Origin: Apricaphanius iberus
Lineage: Eukaryota; Chordata; Actinopteri; Cyprinodontiformes; Aphaniidae
Assembly: GCA_028564705.1 (NCBI GenBank)
Contig: JAPXFQ010000113.1
Coordinates: 434,001-498,000 of the forward strand
Direction of reading: 5' to 3'
DNA: 64,000 nucleotides
A model generated the notes under the pieces. It made no database searches. It was not told where the DNA came from and saw only the letters and a list, made by a program, of their open reading frames with translations. Of this stretch, positions 11,115 through 20,881 are shown piece after piece. Position 1 is the first letter of the stretch. Every line of letters begins with the position of its first letter. A program made the translations under genes and the position numbers.

Positions 11115-11615
11115 AACACAACACCATCAACTTACCAATAAATTAAACTCTAACCTTAAAATAACTGATCCCAACACATCATGAACAGATTACAAATAAA
11201 CTAGGCTCTAAACTTAACATAACTGACCTCAACACATTATCAACAGATTAGCAATAAACCAAAAAAACTCTACTCATAGAAGAATCAACCATAACACAAC
11301 ACCATCAGATTACCGAAAAATTAAACTCTAATCTTAAAATAAGTGATCCCAACACAATATTAAGAAATTATCAATAAACTAGGCTCTAAACTTAAAAATA
11401 ACTGACCCTAACACATTATCAACAGATTAACAATAAACCAAAAAACTCTACTCATAGAAGAATCAACCATAACACAACACCATCAGATCACCGAAGAATT
11501 AAACTCTAATCTTAAAATAAGTGATCCCAACACAATATTAAAAAATTATCAATAAACTAGGCTCTAAACTTAAAATAACTGACCTTAACACATTATCAAC
11601 AGATTAACAACTAAC
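11115..11615. repeat. 178-bp tandem repeat, about 2.8 copies
   Basis: The marker 'aacacaacacca' recurs at 11115, 11293 and 11471, exactly 178 bases apart. The units share 'aaactctaa', 'gatcccaacaca', 'aaactaggctctaaactta' and 'aacacattatcaacagatta'. Copies 2 and 3 are closer to each other than to copy 1. A stray piece of the unit recurs near 11805-11832. Almost no G on the plus strand. Confidence 0.95.
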
Positions 11616-12120
11616 CAACTTAATTTAACAAACTTAACACCCACAACTAAAACAATTCCCAACCCGAGATGAGACACGAACACAAGAATAGAACAGAAAG
11701 ATGACCAAGAGATTTCAGGATCTCCCATGCACACAGGACATGAACACAGCACCACAAATGAAAAAATTAAGCTTGAAAAAACCACAAGAAAAGGAGACAT
11801 AAAATAATTGACCTCAACACATTATCAACAGTATGCCCTGATCCCAAGATAATTGACTACTTACGCCATCTTCCCTAAACACACTCCATATCCAATTAAT
11901 GGATCGAAGAGAATGAGCCCTCTTCTCCAACACATTTCTGAACTCTATCATTAACACACACTTAAGATTTATAAACACTCGGGCAACACAGCCCGACCAC
12001 CACACACACCTACATCTAGCGGTAAGGTGCCAACATCCCAAACTTTTGGTCTTCGAGAAGAGTGCACTGCCTCCGTTCTGTTGCGAGCCTCCGGGCACCC
12101 CCATCCCATGACCCTCGTGG

Positions 12121-12142
12121 GTCGTCGGCTTGCGCCGACGAC
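12121..12142. repeat. Perfect 9-bp-stem hairpin near the insertion end
   Basis: GTCGTCGGC, loop TTGC, GCCGACGAC. It is GC-rich and stands out from its AT-rich surroundings, 37 bases inside the presumed right edge of the 9716-12179 insertion. Confidence 0.95.
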
Positions 12143-12575
12143 TCCACACAGGGTAGGACAGAGAGTATCTCTCACAACACCTAACCATCAAAAATGAATG
12201 CCTAACCCTAACGCTGACCCTTACCCTTACCCTAACCATAACTTAACTGTAACCCTGACACTAAAACAACATTTTGAGCCTCAAAAATGCCTTCAAATTT
12301 GTTGGGCCCGGGATTTTGGTCCCCACAACCGCTGTCAGTCCCCACGAGGATAGTAAACTTCCTATTTTTTGGTCCCCACAAAGATATTAAAACATGCCTA
12401 CACACACACACGCACACACACACACGGGAGGGGGGGGGGGATAATCAGGGAAAAATCAAAACACCTGGGAGCTGGAGGAAAGACAAAGGGAGGATAACGG
12501 TGAGACAAATTAGGGATAATTACCACAGACAGGTCAAGATATATAGTGGGAGGGCCTTAAATGTACATATGTAGT

Positions 12576-12920
12576 TTGTTTATTTGTGTTAAGTGTTTGT
12601 CGTCTACTTACCATTCTTGGTAATTGTCAATTATCACTGCTGTTTGTTTTTTTTAACTTTATTACCATTGATGGTATTTAACTGTTGTTACTATGAAATG
12701 GTAAATTGACACACTTTAGTTCCTCATTTGGAAATGCATTAGTTACTTGATATATTGATATGAGATCCAATGTAAGATATATTCTTATCTATACTGAGTC
12801 CAAAGTTGTTTTAATTTTTATTTTAAAGAAGTAGCAGTGAAGATGATTAAATTTATTATGATATTTATGGATTAAATATGGTTTCTTCTTCCTACTCCCT
12901 TACAGGCAAACTGGATTTAC

Positions 12921-12952
<32 letters not shown>

Positions 12953-14116
12953 GTAGTAGTAGTAGTAGTAGTTATTAGTGGTAGTATATTTGTTCTCTTG
13001 TTTTTCTGGTTGTAATTTTGACTTTTTTTTTAAAGGCATGAAAGACTGTTGGTGACTTGTCACAAGTGATTATTGTGAAAATTCTGAAATTAAATAAACT
13101 AAAAACTAAACTAATTCGAAAAAACTTATCAGCTTCAAAAAATAAAGTATACATTACAGCTGAATGGATATTATTGTTACAGATGCGGCTAATTGTGAAG
13201 CCATAGATTTTGTTGAAATCAACAACTGCTTAACTTTAGATGACATGACAAAGGAAATTATAAAAGTTAGATTTTTCTTATATTTTCAGCATAAGGTTAT
13301 GCTACTGCACAATAAAATGAAATTGTTTTAAGGCTATGCTTTGAGGTAGCAATAAACTTGGAGGTCACTGTAAGAGGAAGGGCAGTGCCAGGTCTGGCAT
13401 GGTTAAGACACTGGAAAATGCAAAAGCTTTATCATTTCATATAAAAAACAAATCCACTAAAAACAGACCAAGATGTTGAAGAACTTCAACTGACTGTAGA
13501 TTTTGGGATTTGATACCCATGCTTGAATGTTTACATTAACCATATTTTTTTAGAGTTAACTGCTCATTATTTCAAACTCCACTTGCAAACGGCAACCATA
13601 ATTTTTCCCAACCATAACCGCTGATAGTGGACACACTGAAGTGCATTTTTCTACATACCTACGGCCGTATTTTATTTGGCAACCTGACAGGCCTTCACCT
13701 CAAGGCCATATCACAAAGCAGAGCTATGAATCAAAGTAATTTGGTTGTTACTTAGACTTTTATATTCAGGGTTCTGGCAAGTCAAGCACATAAATGCCGA
13801 CTAATGGAAGTCACTTATTATTGCTGGAATTGTGGGCCAGGGCTTATTGTAAATCTTTATTTGTCATCAAAAAATTCTAACCAAAATGATTCTCTAATTT
13901 ACTGATTAGAGCAAGTTTGGAAACCAAAAGCTTTCAAGTAACATTCTGGAGGCCCTTATTAAGAAAAACCATATTGAAAAATGATCAAATCCCTGCCTTC
14001 AAAATGCATGCATCAAAATTGTGACAATGTGTGAATCCCTCTGTGATGTACGCAAAGTGCACAAAATGTTCCATATCATGTTTTAAACTTGATGTGATTG
14101 TCTCTGCTCTTTTCAA

Positions 14117-14119
<3 letters not shown>
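12576..14119. other. No gene recognised; ATT/AGT microsatellite
   Basis: AT-rich unique sequence with a compound (ATT)n(AGT)n microsatellite at 12921-12972. No coding signal was seen. Confidence 0.6.

Positions 14120-14180
<61 letters not shown>
14120..14180. repeat. (CT)n microsatellite
   Basis: About 30 uninterrupted CT units. It creates spurious Leu-Ser and Arg-Glu open frames on the two strands. Confidence 0.98.
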
Positions 14181-14182
<2 letters not shown>

Positions 14183-14405
14183 TGTCCTGTGGCAAACAAA
14201 AGAGATAGTGTGACACCTCCTGAATTACTGGTGCACGGAATATGATTGATTGACTTGTTGTTGGCCTGCCAGGACCTCTGGAATGCACCGTGTAAGAATG
14301 GTGCCTCAAACAAACACGCTGGTAGGTTACTCCTCAGGTTACCTGGCTGGCACGCTAGCTATTATAAATCTTAACATGCCTATGAAAAAAAGAAGCACAA
14401 ATTAA

Positions 14406-15451
14406 TACAGAGCATTGCAAAAGTAGTCACACATCTTTTTAAAGATTTTGTTCATGTAACAACTACAAATGTAGATGTATTTTATTAGGATTTTTATGTG
14501 ATGATTGTACACAAAGTGTTCATGATCAATTTATCCGTGTTTAGCCCCCTTTTGTCCGATCCGCTCTAATAAAATTCTGTGAGATCACCTTCCTTCAGTA
14601 GTCACCTATTTAGTCAATACTTAAGATTACACTCATTTTTTATTTAATTGAAGTATAAAGTACAGCTGTTCTGTGAAGGTCTCACAGGTTTCAACAAACA
14701 GCATCACGGAGATGACAGAAAACGTCAGGTGGGTCAGGAATAAAGCTTTGGGGAAGTTTAAGGTAGAGTTCTAAAATAATATCCTCATCATTTGAAAATA
14801 AAAGAGTATGGCATAGCCAAACCTATAAAAGGGAAGCCTGTCTATCTCAACTCACAACCTGGGCAAGGAAAGCATAAAGGAAAGTGGCATACAGGAAGCC
14901 CATGGTAACTCTAGAGGAGCTGCTGTGATCCACTGCTTGGTTCTACAGATGTTTAGATCGGACAACTATTATACAGTTTTCAATGCTGAGTTTTACGGGT
15001 AAATGTCAAGAAAAAACCCAACAATGGGTAATGAGGGCCATAAAAGTTTTTCTTTAACCATGTAAAGCAATCAGGAAAAAGAAGAAACTCAGATGCATCT
15101 CTGAATTGGATGTAAAACCCAGAGTGGCAGAAAAAGAAGGCGACACATTCATTAATGCAGGTAAATCCTGAAAGAAAAGCTGGTAGAGGCTGCAAAATAT
15201 TTGAGACTGGAGTGGAGGTTCATCTTCCAGTGAGACAATAGCCCTAAACAGCCTGATCCAAGATTTCCGTCTCTTCATGTTCAAACCTGGTATAATACAA
15301 AATACTAAACTGTAATCTAAGAGAAAGGAAGCCACACTTTTAAAATATTTAATAGTAAACTACTCCCAGTTAAATATAAGGAAGTTTGAAAGTTTTAAAA
15401 AAGGGGAAAACATTTTTTAAACGGTGTGAATACATTTGCAAAAGATGTGTA
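14406..15451 (+). mobile_element. Tc1/mariner-like transposon copy C, internally deleted
   Basis: Both ends are visible: 'gcattgcaaaagtagtcacac' at about 14413 and the inverted match ending 'cacatcttttgcaaatgtattc' near 15449 in reverse, with TA at each flank. Plus-strand landmarks in order: 'tacagctgttctgtgaaggtc' near 14662, 'aacaaacagcatcac', 'aaagagtatggca' (14802), 'cccatggtaactctagagga' (14899), and 'gaggttcatcttccag' then 'gacaata' (15217-15240), which encodes a decayed FQxDNxPK catalytic block. At about 1.05 kb it is shorter than a full element (about 1.6 kb). The missing part lies between the early transposase and the second catalytic Asp. Stops are present. Confidence 0.85.
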
Positions 15452-17086
15452 CTTCTGTAGGTGTGGATTATATCATGTTATTTGGAATCTGATAGGGATG
15501 ATAAGAAAACATCCACCCTCAAATTGTAATCCTGCATGTAATAAAATAAAGCACATTGCCTGATTGGATATGGTAATTCTTCATTTAGCCACAATAACCT
15601 AAAGCTCAGCCTCCTCAAATCCAGCGAAATCACCGAAAACAGATGTGAGGTTACACATTGATCTGTGGGAAATAAAAAACTCTCACACAAGAAAAAAATA
15701 TGAAGAAGGATATCACCATGAAGACAAAGCATTGGTGCATTGTTATATTTTACGGCATTCCATAAATCAGAAATTATGGAGGTGCTGAGAATAAAAAGCA
15801 GCTGACATTTTTAGCGTGACAGTTCCGCCATTCCCGCGTGTAAATGGCGGTTAGAGCTTTGAGACGCTTAGGCAGAGAACTCCTCCGTTTTAAGCACACA
15901 TCCTGCAGGCTATGTCCCGTAGCGGTGACCTGATCCAGCAGGAGGAAGCAACCAATCTGAAGGATATTAGATCAGCTCCGGGAGAGAAATTAATAAAATT
16001 CTCTTAAATCTGCCTCACCTACTGTACTGAACCGTGAGATTCAGATGCGTGCACTTTATATGCTTTCATCAGAGCGACTCCATTAAACTCCCCCCTCGCC
16101 AGGTTCAAATGATCTATGGGCATATTGATATGCCTGTGTAAGGTGTTGTGTTCCTTACAGCTGATATCTAGACAAGGGTGGTCTGTGCAACCGGATCCTT
16201 TGACATCACGGAGAACATGAAAACACGAAACATAGTTATTGATCACAGAGTCCAGACTAATCAAATAGCACCCTGGTTTGTTTGAAGTTAAAAATGGTTA
16301 CAGTGGGTGTTTACCGTTGCACTTCAGGATCCTCCGGCCGCACCCCCTCTCAAACATACACACAGAGAAGTGTTATTTGTGTTGTTAAATTTACATTAAG
16401 TCCATTTTAATTGCATCAAGCCACTAAACACATCTTACAATAATGGGCCTGACAGAGAAAATTGCAATCATCTGTGAAGAGCCTGTGGCAGTATAATGGA
16501 CAAACCTGATTAATTTAATCTCGTTGCACTCCATAATGGCTGCACTTTATCATTTCAACAGATGGAGCACCAAGAAATTAAAAAATGCTCTCAAGGATAT
16601 GTGGCACCCTCCATCCACTTGCATTCCCCTTTTTTCCGAAGGTGTGTTGGCTGAGCTGAAATTGAGGCTTGGACTGGAACCTTTGGTTGAGTGCATCTTC
16701 AAAGGCAAATGAGATTAAGGTGATTGTCAATTGATGCAACAAATCATCACAATTGCCTCATGATGTATTGCTGGAGGCTGTTAGAGCCTGTCTATCCAAT
16801 CTTCCTGTCTGATTAGTTAATAAATGGAGACGATTCAGGCAAGTCAGATTGACGGGTCTACTACACAGGGAGCTGTTTTCACTGTGCTTTTTAAAAATCA
16901 GAATAGAGTAAAAAAGATTTTTATTGTCATTGCTTTCATACAAATATAAGCACAAGTGTCTCAATTGATTACACAATAATCTTAAGGAACTTAAATAGAA
17001 ATGCAAACTTGATATGAATGGACAGTGTAAGCCAAAGCAGAGTGCAGTGTTTTGCACAATACATTCTTCTAGGATTGATCTCTTAT
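15452..17086. other. Unique sequence; GC-elevated block 15790-16330
   Basis: No transposon match was seen. The block 15790-16330 is richer in G and C than its surroundings. It holds short plus-strand frames starting MAVRALRRLGREL (about 15845) and MSRSGDLIQQEEATNLKD (15912-16007), plus an 81-codon minus-strand frame (16019-16264). These could be accidental. The block may be a conserved regulatory segment or an exon of an unrecognised gene. 16440-16700 is also non-repetitive. Confidence 0.4.
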
Positions 17087-17470
17087 CTGATCAGCTTCCC
17101 TGTCCCTGCTGAAGAAATGAACCCAAACAGTGTGTTACTGCCAGCACCACGTGTCACTACAGCGATTGTGTGATTGGGTCGATTTGCAGTAAAAATTGGA
17201 AGTCCTCCAAACATTTTGTTTTGCACATAAAAGAGAGGAGTTTCATATCTTAGTCGGTTGCATATCTGGAACACACTTTCAAATTTAAAGTGATGGTTTG
17301 AAAAGTGCTCTAAGAGATGACCTGACTTGTCTGATGTGTTACTTGGTCTCCATCATTTGCTGGCTAATGTTCTGTAACAAACCTCTGGGGCCTTCACAGA
17401 ACAGCCATATTTATAATAACATTCAGTTAGACACAAATAGATTCCAATTTAGAAATCTGTCCATTTCTCC
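17087..17470 (-). mobile_element. Tc1/mariner-like transposon copy D, fragment
   Basis: Begins abruptly at 'cagcttccctgtccctgctg' and 'aagaaatgaaccc' (about 17092-17125). Later it shows 'gtgctctaagagatg' (17306), 'acctgacttgtctgatgtgtt' (17320), 'gtaacaaacctctggggcct' (17373) and 'ttcacagaacagccatattta' (17393). The sequence lies on the minus strand, with a large internal deletion and no coding potential. Confidence 0.8.
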
Positions 17471-20429
17471 ATACAATTGTTTGGGTGTTCATTGTTTCTC
17501 TTTACAACGCTGAATGTTTTGCCAGAAATATGTTTTCCTATTTTAAATTAGCACGTGATTTAAAAAAAATGAAAGTTTAATGATGATTTTAATGGTATTT
17601 ATGACCTATACATCTCTAGGTAAAAGTTTTGGCTGTCGTTTGATTGTTTGTCAGAATGTTTGTGAAGCATAATTTACATTGTAAAAAGCAGGAAGAACTA
17701 TGTGGGATCTTGAAAAAGAAACATTGACTAGATCCTAAGTCTTTCAGTTTGTATGTTTTTATTTTTTAACACTATAAGATTATATTATTTTCCCTTTATC
17801 AGATAATACTTTAATTGGAATACATACGGACCTATAGGTGGCGTTCTAAATCAAATTAAAAAGAAAAGCCATAATATAGTTACAATAATAACTCCGTAAC
17901 ATTGCGCCTTCCTTAATATAGTCTACTGGTTTGATTTAATGTGACACTATTAAAATCTGTCTCAGAATATTTTCTTTTACTTACAATGAAGTTGTAAAAA
18001 AACATGATGCGCTAAAATGCACGCACCTGCAAGCAAAAAAAGTCTCTTTTCTTGAGACAAACGACTGTTGAGATCTTTCCCCTTGTTCAGCTACATATGA
18101 CACCAAACGCGCGCGCTTACGCGCACGCGGATATCTTTCCAATTCACTGACTGTAACCTTCTGAGTTGGCTACCAGAAGAACTTGTCAGGAGCAATAATA
18201 CGTTTTTTAAGGGTATTTTTCCCTCGCTTTAGTTTTTTATACACACAGAGAGACTTCTTCCAGCCAGCAGCAGGGAGCAAGAAAAGAAGTCGTTTGTGAC
18301 GTTCTTGTTCATAGACAGAGACTTGTTGCGTGCGGTGACAGACAGCGGCTATATTTGTGAAAAGGTAGGGACATTTGAAAGCACTGATTTTGTCTTTTTT
18401 TTGTTGTCTGTTATTTACTGTAACTTCCTTCCTTTTTAGACATTCTAATTAAGGCAATTCGTCTAATTTGCGACGCTAATTGACAGCGTGTTATTGAGAT
18501 GTTTCCAAACTGGGCGGAGACAGAAATGGTGGAGTTCTTGGACAGCTACGACGCTGGTCTAAAAGTCGCGGAGGGATTCTGATTAGCAAAAATAAACGGA
18601 AGCAGCTTTATTTAAAGTAGTTGCTTTGCTGGTATGTTATGAGCAGAATAAAATAGGCCAAGATACAGGCATTGCAGGGTTTTTGGTAGACACAAAGTGG
18701 TACTGGGTTACAAGGACTGAATGTGAAAAAATAAATAAATAAAAGCTGCTCTATTTTCATAGTTCATTAATCATTATTCATATAAATGTTACCCTTATCC
18801 CTATACATTTTTCTCTATAAGACTCCATATTTTTTCATCCTCAATGTTTCTGTCCAATTTTAATGTTATTTATTTATTTACTTTATATGTACCCGTAAAA
18901 CACTACAGAAATCTTTTTTCTGAAAAAATGAAAGTTCAAAAACTCTTTGGGTAACCTCATCAGTTTTTTGCCATGTAATTATCGTCTGTCGTTGACGTAG
19001 ATCCATAATTTTTATTTTTATATTTTTGTTCAATCTAATAATCTAATGCTAATTTTTGTATTCCTTTTTCTTAAGTGGAATTAACTAAATGGGAGTTGGG
19101 ACGGGGGTGCAAAAGTAGTCCCAGTTATAAAAGTTTAGCACCCATGCTTTTACAGTAAAAAAAAAAAAAATACAAATTCTTAAAATTTTCTTTTATTTGT
19201 TTAAGACATAATATATATGTAGAAATCCAGCTAGTTAAAAACGAATATAGAAAAGTATTATTCTCTATTATGTTTTATTCAGATCAGGGAAATGCTAAAA
19301 ACTAATTCTACACTCTTCCCGACTTTTCATGATTGCATAGATACTTTTGTCATTTTATGACACACAAATGCTGTACTTTTTGAAAGGAATGCAATATTTG
19401 CTTTTTCAATTTAACAAAAATAGCACAGAAACAAACTTGAAATTTATTTTTATATGAATCAAAAATATATGACCTCAACTTTCCAACAATGAGAATATAT
19501 AGTATATTTATCTCAATTTATTTTGAAATTATTAACACGGCCTACTCAGCAATGGCAGTAATGGACCTTACTGCTGTTATAATGAATTTCCAAAACTAGA
19601 TAGCTCTAAACACTTTTATTCATGCATCTTAATAATGCCATAACACAGCATAGCTATAAATACTTTTTGGTATATAAAAAAAAGAAAAAATAATAAAGTG
19701 GTTCTGTAGCATTTGTCTAAAAATCTCAGCCAATAACATGTTGCTGCATTTAGCAAAAGAGCAACACTGGAAAGGGAGGTTTTCCACTCAATAATGTCAG
19801 AGGAGGAGAAACAGCCGACTGCTACCACTTCAACTTTAGGGCAAACTACCTGAGCCCCAATAGGAAAATGCCATTCAAAGTCATGGAAAACATAAGACGA
19901 GTGAGTGAATTACAACCAGGGTGTTGTGCTCTGTCGTCTGCTGTGGGGATGTGTGTTCCCAAATCAGCAGGGCGGGGCCTAAGGGTGAGTGTTCAGTGAC
20001 TTTGTTTATGTTTTAAGCTGCCTTGTTTAAGTAGTCGTATAAAACGGCACAGAGCGCAATCGCAAGTGTGTATTTGGAGGGCTTGGCCGCTGTAAAGTAA
20101 CCGTCAATCAAGCAACTTCAAGAAAAATGGCAGCCACAAACTCCCTGATCTAGTATATACAAAATTGTATCAATTCTTTAAGCTTTAACTGTGTGTTTAA
20201 CACCACATTGAAGAGCCAATTGCAAAACAAGATTCTTCTGCTTAATTGTTACAACTGTTTGTTGAAATTTGCTTTGAAATTTTTACTGGATCTCAGAAGA
20301 TATACCTTTAACCAGATGCCTGAGAGGAAAAGAACTTGGGAATGTCTTTTTGCAATTTAAATTGACTTTTGTTTGCAAAACAAGCCCTTAAAAATGATGA
20401 GCTCTACTCAACAAATTCCACTTTCTCAC
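17471..20429. other. Unique AT-rich sequence with a CpG-rich patch
   Basis: No gene recognised. 18085-18590 is described separately. 19800-20150 is moderately GC-rich but without a clear frame. Short AAAT repeats occur near 18725 and an A-run at 19156-19170. Confidence 0.5.
18085..18590 (+). promoter_or_regulatory. CpG-rich patch, possible promoter and untranslated first exon
   Basis: In an AT-rich, CpG-poor region this patch holds CGCGCGCG-type runs (18108-18130), a T-rich 'tttttatacacacag' at 18234-18248, and repeated CG dinucleotides up to 18570. A plausible splice donor AAAAG/GTAGGG falls at 18365/18366. A 27-codon frame lies just downstream (18499-18582). If real, the transcript would run rightwards with a very long first intron. 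There is no direct proof; it may instead be a local GC fluctuation. Confidence 0.25.
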
Positions 20430-20881
20430 AGCAATATATAGAGTATAGAATATAGTATTGAAACATATAAACTAGCATTGTAAGAAAATATAAATTTGTT
20501 ACTATATCATAATATTTTACTTCACAACATTGTATCGATATTTAAAATCAATGTATCGATTTTTATTTTACTCTTTAGAATTTGAATGAAACCATTCAAG
20601 ATAATAGGAATCACTGTAGTAAAATTAAAAGTATGACTGGTTGTGGCTCTTTTTACCTTTTTCGTTTCCAGTTGATCAGATAAATCTAGTAATAAAACTG
20701 GATGTTTTAAATATGAAACAGGTTGGAGTGTTTAGAATGCTGTGACAGATTTTCTACAGTTAAATTCATTTTTAAAAATCACAATATATGGTCTTTACTC
20801 ATAGTATCACAATATATTGTATTGTCTCCACTCTATTGTGATACACATCGTATCATCAGATTCTTGCCAATACATCCCTAG
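20430..20881. mobile_element. AT-rich non-autonomous DNA element with 'catcccta' end
   Basis: Contains 'tgtatcgatatttaaaatc', 'tcacaatatatggtctt', 'atcacaatatattgtattgt' and 'cagattcttgccaatacatc', ending near 20880. Read in reverse it starts AGGGATGTATTGGCAAGAATC, a motif seen in hAT-like teleost repeats. The left end is unclear. Confidence 0.5.

Larger units (their letters stand above)
9716..12179. mobile_element. Unclassified 2.46-kb insertion (G-poor, with tandem array and hairpins)
   Basis: It splits the telomere-motif element. The octamer CCTAACCA stands on both sides (9708-9715 and 12180-12187), consistent with an 8-bp target duplication, although the host sequence is itself rich in CCTAACC and this could be chance. 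No inverted terminal repeats, long ORF, reverse transcriptase or transposase was found. The strand is markedly G-poor (A and C rich) from about 10250 to 11850. Internal structures: hairpin 10725-10784, palindrome 10874-10890, 178-bp tandem array 11115-11615, and perfect hairpin 12121-12142. It could be a non-autonomous element or the non-coding part of an LTR element. Confidence 0.5.
9624..12396. mobile_element. Telomere-motif-rich DNA element, split in two
   Basis: The left part (9624-9715) contains 'ttttactatcttttggggac', 'gacataatgc' and CCCTAA repeats. The right part (12180-12396) contains more CCTAACCC and CCTTACCC runs, 'ttttggtccccac' twice, and 'gatattaaaaca', roughly the reverse of the left terminus. 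This order is that of a repeat widespread in teleosts with 'TTTTGGGGAC' at one end and 'GTCCCCACAA' at the other. It is interrupted by the 9716-12179 insertion. Confidence 0.6.
9431..12575 (-). mobile_element. LTR-like repeat split by nested insertions
   Basis: Two outer blocks (9431-9592 and 12426-12575) flank CA microsatellites and an inner element. Read on the minus strand they give a promoter-like T/C-rich block ('gcctgtctg...'), then AATAAA near 9500, then a GC-richer end finishing 'aacctgaca'. This resembles a solo LTR or LTR-like non-coding repeat. Exact ends and target duplication were not resolved, so the class is tentative. Confidence 0.35.

Noticed and set aside
14031..14313. Ser-Leu and Arg-Glu repeat proteins
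   Set aside because: Produced by translating the CT microsatellite.
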